Part shown: piece after piece, positions 8,718-18,072 of the stretch | How the letters are laid out: each line of letters begins with the position of its first letter | Numbering within the stretch: position 1 is the first letter of the stretch | Source: a virus | Strand: one strand, 5' to 3' | Length of the DNA: 64,000 nucleotides | IMG/VR virus record: IMGVR_UViG_3300035670_000158 | Span: 1 to 64,000 of that record | Translations under genes and position numbers: made by a program | The notes under the pieces: generated by a model | What the model saw: only the letters and a program-made list of their open reading frames with translations | The model's database searches: none | Told to the model about the DNA's origin: nothing

Positions 8718-9458
8718 ATGGCTTTTCGTAACTATATTTGGGATGAACAATTTGATTTGAATGTTGCTCGTGGGAAAGTTCGTGGAGCATCAACACTTCA
8801 TAAGTTTGGTGCAACTCCAGGACAATCAACAAATACAACTGCAACAGTGTGGGATAAAGCAGATACTCTATATCCTTGGAGTGCTTTTAATACTCCAGGA
8901 GTTCTTGTAGCAGCACAAGTTGGTGCAGACGATAATGATAAAGTTATAACTATTGTTGGACTAGATTCCAATTGGGATCAAATTGAAGAGGATTTTACAC
9001 TATCAAGTTCTGGAACTGTTACAGGAACTAAAATTTTTAAAAGAGTATTTCGTGGATATGTAAAAACCGGAACTACAAATGTAGGACAATTAAATTTTTC
9101 TAGAGGTGGTACAGAAGTTCTTAGAATTACCGCAGGACTTGGACAAACTTTGATGGCAATATACACGGTTCCTAATGGATATACGGGATACTTGTATCAA
9201 GGAGTCTGTTCTGCTCAGTCAGGTGCTGATGCAACTGGATTTATGATGGTAAGATATAATACAATTGGACAGTCATTTAGAGTAGGGCATACATTTGAAG
9301 TTAGTGGTTCTGGTGGAGAGTATGTTTATAAGTTTTCCTTCCCTCAGGAACTTCCACAACACTCCGATATTGATGTAAGACTGACTACTAGAAGTAATAA
9401 TGGTAGATACACTGCTGCTTTTGATATACTTTTAATTCAAAACGATAGTGGCGGTTGA
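8718..9458 (+). CDS. virion structural protein, beta-rich
   Basis: 246 residues beginning MAFRNYIWDEQFDLNVARGK. The sequence is rich in Gly, Thr and Val, with short strands and no enzyme motif. The start of the C-terminal half (TVPNGYTGYLYQGVCSAQSG) echoes TAPTGYTGIILYAHVTNVG of the 5508 gene, again suggesting a shared beta-sandwich module used in virion decoration. I believe similar proteins occur in other marine phages, but no specific role is visible. Confidence 0.65.
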   Translation: MAFRNYIWDEQFDLNVARGKVRGASTLHKFGATPGQSTNTTATVWDKADTLYPWSAFNTPGVLVAAQVGADDNDKVITIVGLDSNWDQIEEDFTLSSSGTVTGTKIFKRVFRGYVKTGTTNVGQLNFSRGGTEVLRITAGLGQTLMAIYTVPNGYTGYLYQGVCSAQSGADATGFMMVRYNTIGQSFRVGHTFEVSGSGGEYVYKFSFPQELPQHSDIDVRLTTRSNNGRYTAAFDILLIQNDSGG

Positions 9459-9522
9459 TACAAAAAATTGTTAAGAAAAAGTGTATCATATAGATACTAT
9501 TATTCAATAGCTCTGTGCCTTC

Positions 9523-9729
9523 ATGGACCCATCTATCCTTAGTCTTTATTTGACTATTACTATTATTGCTTGCATGATCATCTATGCAGGATTTGAAGGA
9601 ACCATGCGCGTTTTTGTGTATCTTGACCTGCAGTTGCGCTATGCATATGTCAAGATTAGAATGTGGATGATGAAGAAGCAGTTGGAAAGACAACTTATTC
9701 ACCCATCCAAATTCAAGGATTTCAAATGA
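9523..9729 (+). CDS. small membrane protein
   Basis: 68 residues with one clear membrane helix (residues ~6-28, LSLYLTITIIACMIIYAGF) followed by a basic amphipathic tail (YVKIRMWMMKKQLERQL). The stop overlaps the next gene's ATG. First of five very small genes ahead of gp17. No function recognised; probably inserted in the host inner membrane with the tail in the cytoplasm. Confidence 0.65.
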   Translation: MDPSILSLYLTITIIACMIIYAGFEGTMRVFVYLDLQLRYAYVKIRMWMMKKQLERQLIHPSKFKDFK

Positions 9730-9938
9730 ACACTAAAACCTGCCCTAAATGTGGTGCTACGTGGATAAACGGACAGCATTTTTGGACTGGCACAAATAAA
9801 CCAGGAAATGAAGATGACCTCGCTGGACTTGTCTGCAATAATTTTGGAGATGATACTTGTATAAATCCTAAAAGAGGTTCTGAAAAAGGAACCACTTGGG
9901 AAAAAAGATTAACAGAGTTAGAAAACGATCATCCATGA
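9726..9938 (+). CDS. small Cys-rich protein
   Basis: 70 residues from ATG 9726, which overlaps the previous TGA (ATGA). Contains CPKC (residues 6-9) and two later Cys (VCNNFGDDTC), suggesting a zinc ribbon. An upstream in-frame ATG at 9663 would overlap the membrane gene by 67 bases and is not favoured. Function unknown. Confidence 0.65.
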   Translation: MNTKTCPKCGATWINGQHFWTGTNKPGNEDDLAGLVCNNFGDDTCINPKRGSEKGTTWEKRLTELENDHP

Positions 9939-10057
9939 GTATTGAGATCAAAGAAGAAGACTTGATTCAATTACAACAAAGAGTTATTCAACAAAAAATG
10001 CAAGAACTCTTTGAGGAACCTTCAACCTATGAGGATGAGGATGAAGAAAATGAATGA
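9935..10057 (+). CDS. tiny acidic protein (40 aa)
   Basis: Translates as MSIEIKEEDLIQLQQRVIQQ followed by an acidic tail (EDEDEENE). ATGA overlap with the previous gene supports it as a real coupled gene in this chain of tiny genes. Probably a single helix; function unknown. Confidence 0.5.
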   Translation: MSIEIKEEDLIQLQQRVIQQKMQELFEEPSTYEDEDEENE

Positions 10058-10172
10058 TGTAGTTTGGTCTGTAAATATTGGCGTTGGGTTAGTTTTGATT
10101 GGTACTATTATTTGTGTTGGATATATATTGAAAGAAGCATATGATGAACAACATGGAAAAGATGACTGCTGA
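10041..10172 (+). CDS. tiny membrane protein (43 aa)
   Basis: Begins MKKMNDVVWSVNIGVG and has one hydrophobic helix (VNIGVGLVLIGTIICVGYIL) then a short charged tail ending HGKDDC. The alternative start is ATG 10050. It overlaps genes on both sides, consistent with the coupled chain. Function unknown. Confidence 0.5.
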   Translation: MKKMNDVVWSVNIGVGLVLIGTIICVGYILKEAYDEQHGKDDC

Positions 10173-10311
10173 AGAGCGAATGAAAATTTGCGAATCGTGT
10201 GAATATCTAAAAGGAAAGTATAAAAGATGTGCTATTTGTAATTGCTTTATGGAAATAAAAACTAAACTTCCATTTGCAAAATGCCCACATAATCCGCCAA
10301 AGTGGATCTGA
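10141..10311 (+). CDS. small zinc-binding protein (four-Cys cluster)
   Basis: 56 residues. Motif order CESC-x9-CAIC-x-C and later CP, with a final PPKWI, resembling small C4 zinc proteins with a C-terminal KW that occur widely in phages. Several in-frame ATGs (10141, 10144, 10153, 10162) could be the start; the Cys part is the same in each. Sits four bases before gp17. Confidence 0.6.
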   Translation: MMNNMEKMTAEERMKICESCEYLKGKYKRCAICNCFMEIKTKLPFAKCPHNPPKWI

Positions 10312-10314
10312 TTT

Positions 10315-11964
10315 ATGGCAAATGAAGTATATCTTGGTAATCCCAATCTAAAGAAAGCAAACACAAAAATTGAATTTACTGCTGAGCAAATTCAGGAGTT
10401 TATTAAGTGTAAAGAAGATCCAGTATATTTTGCTAGAAATTATATCAAAATTGTTAACGTTGATGAAGGTCTCGTTCCTTTTGAGATGTGGCCATTTCAG
10501 GAGAAATTGATATCACGATTTCATGAAAATAGATTTAATATTTGTATGATGCCTCGTCAGACTGGTAAGTCTACTACGTCGGTATCATATCTTCTTCATT
10601 ACTTAGTCTTCAACGACAATGTTAATATTGGTATTCTGGCAAACAAAGCATCTACTGCCAGAGACCTATTATCAAGACTAGCCACTGCATATGAGAATCT
10701 TCCTAAGTGGATGCAGCAGGGTGTTTTGGCATGGAATAAAGGTAACATTGAATTAGAAAATGGAAGCAAAATTTTAGCAGCATCTACATCGGCTGCTGCT
10801 GTTCGTGGTATGACCTTCAACATTATTTTCTTGGACGAATTTGCGTTCGTTCCAAATCATATTGCTGATGACTTCTTTAGTTCAGTTTATCCCACAATTT
10901 CATCTGGTAAATCCACAAAAATTATTATTGTTTCTACCCCCAAGGGTATGAATCACTTCTATCGCATGTGGCATGATGCGGAAAGAGGTGCAAATGAATA
11001 CGTTCCCACTCAAGTTCATTGGTCTGAAGTTCCAGGAAGAGATGAAGCTTGGCGAGAACAAACAATCAAAAACACTAGCGAACAGCAATTCAAAGTTGAA
11101 TTTGAATGTGAATTCTTAGGATCTGTTGATACGCTAATTGCTCCAGCAAAATTAAGGAGCATGATTTATGATACTCCCATTAAATCAAATCAAGGTTTGG
11201 ATGTTTATGAAGATCCAATTTCAAATCATGATTATGTTTGTACGGTTGACGTAGCAAGAGGAGTTGGTGAAGATTACTCTGCATTTGTAGTAATTGATAT
11301 CACATCTTTCCCACACAAGCTTGTGGTGAAATACCGAAAGAATGATATCAAACCAATGCTGTTTCCAAACATTATTTGGGAAACTTGTAAAGCATACAAC
11401 AATGCCTTTATTTTATGTGAGGTTAATGATATTGGAGATCAAGTAGCATCAATCTTACAGTATGATTTGGAATATCAAAATCTTCTCATGTGTTCTATGA
11501 GAGGACGAGCAGGACAAATAGTTGGACAAGGTTTTAGTGGAAAGAAAACACAACTTGGCGTCAAGATGTCTAAGACTGTAAAAAAAGTTGGTTCACTCAA
11601 TTTGAAAACAATGATTGAGTCCGACAAATTATTATTCAAAGATTATGAAGTAATATCAGAACTAACTACTTTTATATCAAAGCATAATTCCTTTGAGGCA
11701 GAAGAAGGATGTAATGATGACCTTGCAATGTGTTTGGTCATATATGCTTGGTTAGTTGCTCAAGATTACTTCAAAGAACTTACGGATCAAGATGTTCGTA
11801 AGAGGTTGTATGAAGAACAAAAAAATCAGATTGAACAAGATATGTCTCCTTTCGGATTTTTGGATGATGGACTAACAGATACCAATAGTTTTGTTGATGC
11901 TGATGGAGATAGATGGTTTACTGATGAGTATGGTGATCGTTCATACATGTGGGACTATCTGTAA
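10315..11964 (+). CDS. gp17: gp17 terminase large subunit (packaging ATPase/nuclease)
   Basis: The DNA-packaging motor. Walker A RQTGKST (residues ~81-87), Walker B IIFLDEF (~170-176), coupling motif VSTPKG (~206-211), then the C-terminal RNase-H-like nuclease with first catalytic Asp in VCTVDVARGVGEDYS (D312) and further acidic residues in LCEVNDIGD and CNDDLAM. Length 549 versus 610 in T4. It lies directly upstream of the sheath gene, as in T4, and follows a chain of tiny genes rather than gp16. Confidence 0.97.
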   Translation: MANEVYLGNPNLKKANTKIEFTAEQIQEFIKCKEDPVYFARNYIKIVNVDEGLVPFEMWPFQEKLISRFHENRFNICMMPRQTGKSTTSVSYLLHYLVFNDNVNIGILANKASTARDLLSRLATAYENLPKWMQQGVLAWNKGNIELENGSKILAASTSAAAVRGMTFNIIFLDEFAFVPNHIADDFFSSVYPTISSGKSTKIIIVSTPKGMNHFYRMWHDAERGANEYVPTQVHWSEVPGRDEAWREQTIKNTSEQQFKVEFECEFLGSVDTLIAPAKLRSMIYDTPIKSNQGLDVYEDPISNHDYVCTVDVARGVGEDYSAFVVIDITSFPHKLVVKYRKNDIKPMLFPNIIWETCKAYNNAFILCEVNDIGDQVASILQYDLEYQNLLMCSMRGRAGQIVGQGFSGKKTQLGVKMSKTVKKVGSLNLKTMIESDKLLFKDYEVISELTTFISKHNSFEAEEGCNDDLAMCLVIYAWLVAQDYFKELTDQDVRKRLYEEQKNQIEQDMSPFGFLDDGLTDTNSFVDADGDRWFTDEYGDRSYMWDYL

Positions 11965-11975
11965 AAGGTCTTAAT

Positions 11976-11983
11976 TATAAATA
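11976..11983 (+). promoter_or_regulatory. late promoter TATAAATA before gp18
   Basis: Perfect T4 late consensus 12 bases after the gp17 stop and 34 bases before gp18. A TTTAGGAG ribosome site precedes the start. Confidence 0.8.
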
Positions 11984-12017
11984 TTTTTAGACAAAAATGG
12001 ACCTTTAGGAGAATCAA

Positions 12018-14237
12018 ATGGCAGTAGCATTATTGTCTCCTGGTGTACTTATCAGGGAGGTTGACCTCACTGTAGGTAGAGCAGAAAACGTTTTAGATAA
12101 TATCGGAGCTATCTGCGGTCCTTTTCAAAGAGGACCTGTAGACGAACCATATACCATTGAGACAGAGCAAGAACTTATTGAAGTTTTTGGAAAACCAATT
12201 AGTACGGATGCTCAATATGAGTATTGGATGTGTGCTAGTTCTTTCCTATCGTATGGTGGCGTTCTAAAAGTAGTAAGAACTAATGGTGCCACCCTCAATA
12301 ATGCTAATGCTGGTAGCGATGTTTCTTCAGATACATCTCTGAAGATTAAAAATTACGACGATTATAAGCAGAACTATCAATCTGATACTGGTTGGACTTT
12401 TGCTGCAAAAACCCCAGGTAGATGGGCAAATGGTCTGAAAGTATGCTTTATTGACGATCTTGCCGACCAAACCGTTGGCATCAATACTACAAGTCTTGCT
12501 GGTTTTGGCATCACTGTTGGTTACGCTGTAACCATGGGTCTGAGCAACCTAGTTCTACCAAATGCATCAACCGGAACTATTTCCACATTCACTGGTTACC
12601 TCAAGGGTATTGTTACTGGAGTAAAGACTGACTCCAATGCTGGAAATTCAACCTTTGATGTTAAATGGTTCTCACGTGTAGAAACCGTTGGTGCTGGCGC
12701 AACTGAGACTAGAATTTCTTATGAGAAGAATAGTGATGCTGCTTCAATCTCAATTGGTAGCACTTTCCAAGATGATACTTCACTAGTTTTCAAAGATAGT
12801 TCTGGAACAGTAACTGGAACAGGAAGAAGTGCTGCTACAGCTATTGATTGGTACGATCAACAACAACTTCCAATTGTAAATGGAAACATCTTCTGGAAGT
12901 CTATTGCACCAAAACCAGTAAGCAATAATTACGTAAGTGAGCGTCAAGGATACAATGATGGTATCAATATTTGTATTGTTGATGATGAAGGTGCAGTAAC
13001 TGGAATTCAAGGAAACATTGTTGAGAAGTTTTCTTCTCTTTCCAAAGCACTTGATACCGTTTCTTCGGTAAATGCTCCACAGAAAATCTGGTACAAGGAT
13101 TTCCTCGCAGATTTCTCTGGTTATGCTTATGCGGGTGTAAATCCATCTGCCGATCCAGATACATACTGGAATACTGTTCCTAGAGCAACTGGTTTCTCTA
13201 CTGCTTTTGTTCCAGTTACAACTTCTGAAGGTCTATGGGGACAAAATGCTCAGGGCATTACGTTCTCTGCAATTGGTAATGTTGGATATGCATTTAGCGG
13301 TGGTGTTGATTACAGTGCTGCTGGAGGACATAAAGCAACTCTTGGAGATCTAATTACTTCATATAATCTTTTCCGCAATAAGGAAGAGATTGCTGTTGAT
13401 TACTTAATCATGGGACCAAGCATCAATGGAATTGAAGAGTCTCAAGCAAAAGCAAACAGACTTATTTCCATTGCTGAAGAAAGACTTGATTGTGTTGCTA
13501 CCATTTCTCCACATAGAGATGGTGTTGTTGGAGTTATTGATGATGATACACAAGCAGCAAACATTATCAAATTTGCTAACGGTATTAGATCTTCATCTTA
13601 TGGCATCATTGATTCTGGTTATAAGTATACTTACGATAGATTCAATAATCAGTTCCGTTACGTTCCAACGAACGCTGACGTTGCTGGTCTCATGGTTCGT
13701 ACTAATATTAGAGCGTTCCCATGGTTCTCACCTGCTGGACAACAGCGTGGTGTGTTGAACAATGCAATTAAACTTGCATTCAATCCAAATCAAAATCAAA
13801 GAGATGAACTTTATCAGGCTCGTGTAAATCCAATTTCATTCCAACCTGGTATCGGAATTCTGCTCTTCGGTGATAAGACTGCTCTTGGTTATGCCTCCGC
13901 GTTTGATAGAATCAACGTTAGAAGATTGTTCCTGACTGTGGAGCAAGCTCTAGAGGGTGCTGCTAAAGCGCAACTATTTGAACTCAACGATGAAATCACA
14001 AGAGCGAACTTTGTAAACATCGTAGAACCTTATCTCCGCGATGTTCAAGCTAAGAGAGGTCTTTACGACTTCTTGGTTATTTGTGACGAAACAAATAACA
14101 CACCTGATGTTATTGACAATAATGAGTTCAGAGCGGACATCTTCCTGAAGCCCGCCAAGTCGATCAACTACGTCTCCCTCACCTTTGTTGCCACCAGAAC
14201 TGGTGTCAGCTTTGAGGAAGTCGCTGGTAGAGTCTAA
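12018..14237 (+). CDS. gp18: gp18 contractile tail sheath
   Basis: 739 residues; N-terminus MAVALLSPGVLIREVDLT is the conserved start of cyanophage/T4 sheath proteins (T4: MTLLSPGIELKETTVQ). The C-terminal core (e.g. RANFVNIVEPYLRDVQAKRGLYDF ahead of the last ~60 residues) matches the sheath domain that forms the interlocking mesh. Longer than T4 gp18 (659) because of a Ser/Thr-rich insertion around residues 150-290, probably a surface domain. Strong late promoter and ribosome site. Forms one operon with gp19. Confidence 0.96.
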   Translation: MAVALLSPGVLIREVDLTVGRAENVLDNIGAICGPFQRGPVDEPYTIETEQELIEVFGKPISTDAQYEYWMCASSFLSYGGVLKVVRTNGATLNNANAGSDVSSDTSLKIKNYDDYKQNYQSDTGWTFAAKTPGRWANGLKVCFIDDLADQTVGINTTSLAGFGITVGYAVTMGLSNLVLPNASTGTISTFTGYLKGIVTGVKTDSNAGNSTFDVKWFSRVETVGAGATETRISYEKNSDAASISIGSTFQDDTSLVFKDSSGTVTGTGRSAATAIDWYDQQQLPIVNGNIFWKSIAPKPVSNNYVSERQGYNDGINICIVDDEGAVTGIQGNIVEKFSSLSKALDTVSSVNAPQKIWYKDFLADFSGYAYAGVNPSADPDTYWNTVPRATGFSTAFVPVTTSEGLWGQNAQGITFSAIGNVGYAFSGGVDYSAAGGHKATLGDLITSYNLFRNKEEIAVDYLIMGPSINGIEESQAKANRLISIAEERLDCVATISPHRDGVVGVIDDDTQAANIIKFANGIRSSSYGIIDSGYKYTYDRFNNQFRYVPTNADVAGLMVRTNIRAFPWFSPAGQQRGVLNNAIKLAFNPNQNQRDELYQARVNPISFQPGIGILLFGDKTALGYASAFDRINVRRLFLTVEQALEGAAKAQLFELNDEITRANFVNIVEPYLRDVQAKRGLYDFLVICDETNNTPDVIDNNEFRADIFLKPAKSINYVSLTFVATRTGVSFEEVAGRV

Positions 14238-14267
14238 TTCACGAAGATCACCTGAGAGCAAAGACCA

Positions 14268-14900
14268 ATGGCAGAATCACCTTCAATTAAAACTATTTCG
14301 AACTTCAAATCCGTCCTAAAAGGCGGTGGGGCACGCCCCAATTTATTTGAAGTTACGATTCCAGAATTCCCATCTTATGTTACTAAAGATGGAGAAATGC
14401 TGAAGGATCTAACCTTCATGTGCAAAGGAGCTAACCTTCCTGCTTCAAACGTTGCATCAATCGATGTTCCTTTTAGAGGTCGTACTCTAAAAGTTGCTGG
14501 AGACAGAACCTTTGATCCTTGGACCATCACTGTTATCAATGACGAAGACTTCAGAATTCGTCACGCATTTGAAACTTGGATGAACGGTATCAGCAAGTTG
14601 TCTAACAACACTGGCGCATCTAATCCAAATGCTTACATGAAAGATGCGTATGTGTATCAACTTGGAAGAGGAACTAGTGGGCAAATAGAAACCACTACGG
14701 CAGTTCCAGATGCAGGTCCAGGAAGAGTAACACAGACTAAGGCTAATGTACTGAGATCATATCGTTTTTACGATATCTTCCCAACATCAGTTTCTGAAAT
14801 TGCTCTGTCATATGACACTGGAGACACAGTTGAAGAATTCACTGTTGAACTACAAGTTCAATATTTCGAAATCGACGGTGGACCTGGTGCGTTGAACTAA
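14268..14900 (+). CDS. gp19: gp19 tail tube protein
   Basis: Forms the inner tube through which DNA passes. 210 residues versus 163 in T4. Contains ARPNLFEVTIPEFP (~23-36), LPASNVASIDVPFRGRTLKV (~64-83) and the strand TITVINDEDFRIRHAFETWM (~97-116), the standard gp19 order. It starts 30 bases after gp18 with a GAGAGCAAAG site. Confidence 0.95.
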   Translation: MAESPSIKTISNFKSVLKGGGARPNLFEVTIPEFPSYVTKDGEMLKDLTFMCKGANLPASNVASIDVPFRGRTLKVAGDRTFDPWTITVINDEDFRIRHAFETWMNGISKLSNNTGASNPNAYMKDAYVYQLGRGTSGQIETTTAVPDAGPGRVTQTKANVLRSYRFYDIFPTSVSEIALSYDTGDTVEEFTVELQVQYFEIDGGPGALN

Positions 14901-14906
14901 TAAATA
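14897..14906 (+). promoter_or_regulatory. late promoter core CTAATAAATA before gp20
   Basis: Overlaps the gp19 stop and lies 22 bases before the gp20 start. Confidence 0.6.
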
Positions 14907-14928
14907 GTTCATACGACAAAATTACACG

Positions 14929-16611
14929 ATGGCGAAATTATTCGGGTTTTCAATTGAGGATACTGATGAAGTATCAAAATCAGTGGTCAGTCCTGTTCCT
15001 CCAAGTGATGAGGACGGGAATGACCACTATATTACTTCCGGATTTTTTGGTTCTTATATTGACTTAGAGGGCACATATAAAAACGAAGTTGAACTTATTC
15101 GTCGTTATAGAGAAATGGCACTGCACCCAGAGGTGGACAGTGCCATTGAAGATATTGTACATGAAGCAATTGTAAGTGATCTCAACGACAGTCCTGTAGA
15201 AATTGAACTATCAAATCTCAATGCTTCGGATGGGATAAAGAAAAAAATAAGAGAAGAGTTTAAATTTATCAAAGATCTATTGGATTTTGATAAAAAGTCT
15301 CATGAAATTTATAGAAACTGGTATGTAGATGGTAGACTATATTACCACAAAGTAATTGATCTTAAAAAACCTGATAAAGGAATTCAGGAGTTGAGATACA
15401 TTGATGCAGCAAAAATGCGTTATGTTCGTCATGCAAAAAAGACCACAAAGGATCAAGGAATTATTGCTAGAAAAACAGATCTAAATTCAGTGGATCAGGC
15501 ATTTCCAGAGATTGAAGAGTATTTCATTTATACTCCAAAACTCAGTTACCCTGTAGGAAATCCAGCTGCTGCTCAAGATCAAAAGGGAGTTAGATTTTCA
15601 AAGGACTCAATTACATATTGCACATCTGGTCTTGTAGATAGAAATAAAGGATCAACACTTTCATATCTACACAAAGCAATCAAAGCACTCAATCAACTTC
15701 GTATGATTGAAGATAGTCTCGTTATCTACAGACTATCTCGTGCTCCAGAGCGTAGAATTTTTTATATCGATGTAGGCAATCTTCCAAAAGTAAAAGCGGA
15801 ACAATACTTGCGTGATGTAATGTCTCGTTATAGAAATAAACTAGTTTATAATGCTGCGACTGGTGAAATTCGTGATGATAAAAAGTTTATGTCTATGATG
15901 GAAGATTTTTGGTTACCACGTAGAGAGGGTGGTCGTGGTACAGAAATTACAACTCTTCCTGGTGGACAGAATCTTGGTGAACTAACAGACGTTGAATATT
16001 TCAAAAAGAAACTTTACAAATCACTAAATGTTCCCATCTCTCGTATTGAAGGAGATGGTGGTTTCAACCTTGGACGTTCGTCAGAAATTCTAAGAGATGA
16101 ACTCAAGTTCAGTAAGTTTGTTGGTCGTCTAAGAAAAAGATTTTCTGCTATGTTCCTTGATATGTTGAGGACACAACTTCTCCTTAAAAATATCATTACC
16201 CCAGAAGATTGGGAGTCAATGTCTGAACATATTCAGTTTGACTTCCTATATGATAATCATTTTTCCGAATTGAAAGAAGCAGAATTGATGGAAAATAGAA
16301 TCAATCTTGCAACCTTAGCAGAACCTTACATTGGCAAGTACTTCTCACAAGATTATGTTCGTCGTAAGATTATTCGTCAAACAGATGCAGACATTCTTGA
16401 AGAAGATGCAAAGATCAAAAAAGAAATTGAAGATGGAATCATTGTAGATCCATTGGAAGCAGCAATGGCAATGGATGGGGTTGGACAAATGGGTGCTCAA
16501 GAGGGAGCAGTTGGTGCTGGTCCAGACCTAGGCAAACCAGTAATGGAACCAGATTTAGAATCTCAAGGAAGTACAACAGAAGTAAAAACACCCAAAGGTG
16601 GTGAAATATAA
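14929..16611 (+). CDS. gp20: gp20 portal protein
   Basis: Dodecameric portal at the head vertex, initiator of head assembly and docking site of gp17. 560 residues versus 524 in T4. Diagnostic parts: HPEVDSAIEDIVHEAIVSD (~66-84), YRLSRAPERRIFYIDVGNLP (~267-286), RNKLVYNAATGEIRDDKKFM (~305-325), and LPGGQNLGELTDVEYFKKKLY (~343-363). The acidic/Gly-rich C-terminal tail is typical of cyanophage portals. The stop codon lies within the next late promoter. Confidence 0.97.
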   Translation: MAKLFGFSIEDTDEVSKSVVSPVPPSDEDGNDHYITSGFFGSYIDLEGTYKNEVELIRRYREMALHPEVDSAIEDIVHEAIVSDLNDSPVEIELSNLNASDGIKKKIREEFKFIKDLLDFDKKSHEIYRNWYVDGRLYYHKVIDLKKPDKGIQELRYIDAAKMRYVRHAKKTTKDQGIIARKTDLNSVDQAFPEIEEYFIYTPKLSYPVGNPAAAQDQKGVRFSKDSITYCTSGLVDRNKGSTLSYLHKAIKALNQLRMIEDSLVIYRLSRAPERRIFYIDVGNLPKVKAEQYLRDVMSRYRNKLVYNAATGEIRDDKKFMSMMEDFWLPRREGGRGTEITTLPGGQNLGELTDVEYFKKKLYKSLNVPISRIEGDGGFNLGRSSEILRDELKFSKFVGRLRKRFSAMFLDMLRTQLLLKNIITPEDWESMSEHIQFDFLYDNHFSELKEAELMENRINLATLAEPYIGKYFSQDYVRRKIIRQTDADILEEDAKIKKEIEDGIIVDPLEAAMAMDGVGQMGAQEGAVGAGPDLGKPVMEPDLESQGSTTEVKTPKGGEI

Positions 16612-16614
16612 ATA
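16607..16614 (+). promoter_or_regulatory. late promoter TATAAATA over gp20 stop
   Basis: Perfect late core overlapping the gp20 TAA (16609-16611), followed by a second AATAAATATA register; 25 bases before gp67. Confidence 0.75.
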
Positions 16615-16639
16615 AATATAGTCTTTGTTTATTAATAAA

Positions 16640-16846
16640 ATGGAAGAATTAATGGATTTAATGGTGACTGATGAATCTCCATCTTCTATTTCAGATAAAA
16701 TGAAGGAGATTCTCTTTTCAAAAGCATCTGAAAGAGTTGATGGTATGAAACCATATGCTGCTTCATCTTTGTTTGGAGAGCATGATGTAGATGATGAAGA
16801 AGTTGAAGAAGATGATTATGAAGAAGAATCCGAAGAGGAAGAGTGA
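16640..16846 (+). CDS. gp67: gp67 prohead core protein
   Basis: 68 residues from ATG 16640; the upstream TTG 16625 is not favoured. A short helical N-terminus (MEELMDLMVTDESPSSISDK) and a strongly acidic tail (DDEEVEEDDYEEESEEEE) match the design of T4 gp67, a small acidic internal core protein degraded by gp21 during maturation. The position between gp20 and gp21 is the T4 position. Stop and next start overlap (TGATG). Confidence 0.8.
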   Translation: MEELMDLMVTDESPSSISDKMKEILFSKASERVDGMKPYAASSLFGEHDVDDEEVEEDDYEEESEEEE

Positions 16847-17370
16847 TGGCATTAAAGATTGTACAAACATATAATCAACTTACTGCAGGTTCTGGTGCTG
16901 CAACTACAACCGGTGGCATTGCACTAAAAACTGGATACCTTAGAGTATCAACAGCAGCAACCGCAGTTTATCTTGATATCGGTGGAGATCCTGTTGCCAC
17001 GATTAATTCTTTCCATGTCCCAACTCAAAGATCTGAAATTATAAAAGAGAGAGTTGCAAGACAAAGAATTTCTGGCATTACAACAGGAACAACCACAGTT
17101 ATTGCTTTTGCTGAAAATGCTGGTAATCCATTTTTAGTTGGGGATTATGTAACGATTGAAAATGCACATCCTGCAGGCATTAATACAACACATAATCTTG
17201 TCACGGCAACAACAGATTCTTCGATTACCATTTCTCATAATAGTTCAGCAATAACAGGTATTGCACTTACCAGTGCTACCGTTGCCAGGAGCATAAAAAT
17301 TTCTGCATTAGGTACAGTTTCAGCGGCACCACTCAGTATTGCCGAAATACAAATTTCATCTCAGGCATAA
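16846..17370 (+). CDS. structural protein between gp67 and gp21
   Basis: 174 residues from ATG 16846. It occupies the T4 gp68 slot but does not look like a helical core protein: it is Thr/Ala/Ile-rich and beta-like (LKTGYLRVSTAATAVYLDIG, ~27-46; TVIAFAENAGNPFLVGDYV, ~84-102). More likely a decoration or head-associated protein. Function not recognised. Confidence 0.6.
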   Translation: MALKIVQTYNQLTAGSGAATTTGGIALKTGYLRVSTAATAVYLDIGGDPVATINSFHVPTQRSEIIKERVARQRISGITTGTTTVIAFAENAGNPFLVGDYVTIENAHPAGINTTHNLVTATTDSSITISHNSSAITGIALTSATVARSIKISALGTVSAAPLSIAEIQISSQA

Positions 17371-17372
17371 AA

Positions 17373-18023
17373 ATGAAGCTCATCACAGAAGAAATCGAAT
17401 CAGTTGAGTTTCTTGTCGAGTCAAAAAACGGCAAGAAACAACTCTATATCGAAGGAATCTTCCTCCAAGGTAATATCAAAAACCGCAATGGTCGTATGTA
17501 TCCAATGGAAACGCTCAGGCGTGAAGTTGGTAGATACAATGAGAATCATGTGATGAAAGGAAGAGCTCTAGGTGAACTAGGACATCCAGAAGGTCCAACG
17601 GTAAACCTTGATAGAGTTTCTCACAAAATTATTTCACTCAGAGAAAGTGGTAACAATTTTATTGGCAAAGCGAAAATTCTCAATACTCCAATGGGAAAGA
17701 TTGCATCTTCTCTTATTGATGAAGGTGTAAAACTGGGGGTTTCTTCTAGAGGAATTGGTTCTCTCAAATTAACAAGAGAGGGAATCAATGTTGTCAGCGA
17801 TGATTTCATGTTAGCAACTGCTGCTGATATTGTTGCCGATCCTTCTGCTCCTGATGCTTTTGTTGAAGGTATTATGGAAGGAAAAGAGTGGGTATGGGAT
17901 GGAGGCGTATTGCGTGAAGCATACGCTAAAAAGACATACAAAGAGATCAATACTTTAGTTGATCAAAAGAGACTTGATGAGAATAAATTACGTCTCTTTA
18001 ATGACTTCTTACAAAATATCTAA
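17373..18023 (+). CDS. gp21: gp21 prohead core protease
   Basis: Serine protease that processes head proteins at L/I-x-E sites. 216 residues (T4: 212). The His motif GELGHPEGP (H71) and the Ser motif LGVSSRGIG (S124/S125) give the herpesvirus-protease-like catalytic set. The N-terminal MKLITEEIESVEFLVE and GNIKNRNGRMYPMETL are typical. It starts three bases after the previous stop. Its likely targets in this window include gp22, gp23, gp67 and the two proteins with MKSF...SE leaders. Confidence 0.96.
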   Translation: MKLITEEIESVEFLVESKNGKKQLYIEGIFLQGNIKNRNGRMYPMETLRREVGRYNENHVMKGRALGELGHPEGPTVNLDRVSHKIISLRESGNNFIGKAKILNTPMGKIASSLIDEGVKLGVSSRGIGSLKLTREGINVVSDDFMLATAADIVADPSAPDAFVEGIMEGKEWVWDGGVLREAYAKKTYKEINTLVDQKRLDENKLRLFNDFLQNI

Positions 18024-18024
18024 T

Positions 18025-18032
18025 TATAAATA
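18025..18032 (+). promoter_or_regulatory. late promoter TATAAATA before gp22
   Basis: Perfect late core two bases after the gp21 stop, 40 bases before gp22; probably drives gp22 and gp23. Confidence 0.8.
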
Positions 18033-18072
18033 AATATAGACTAATACAAAGGTTTAAATCGGAGAACTTCAA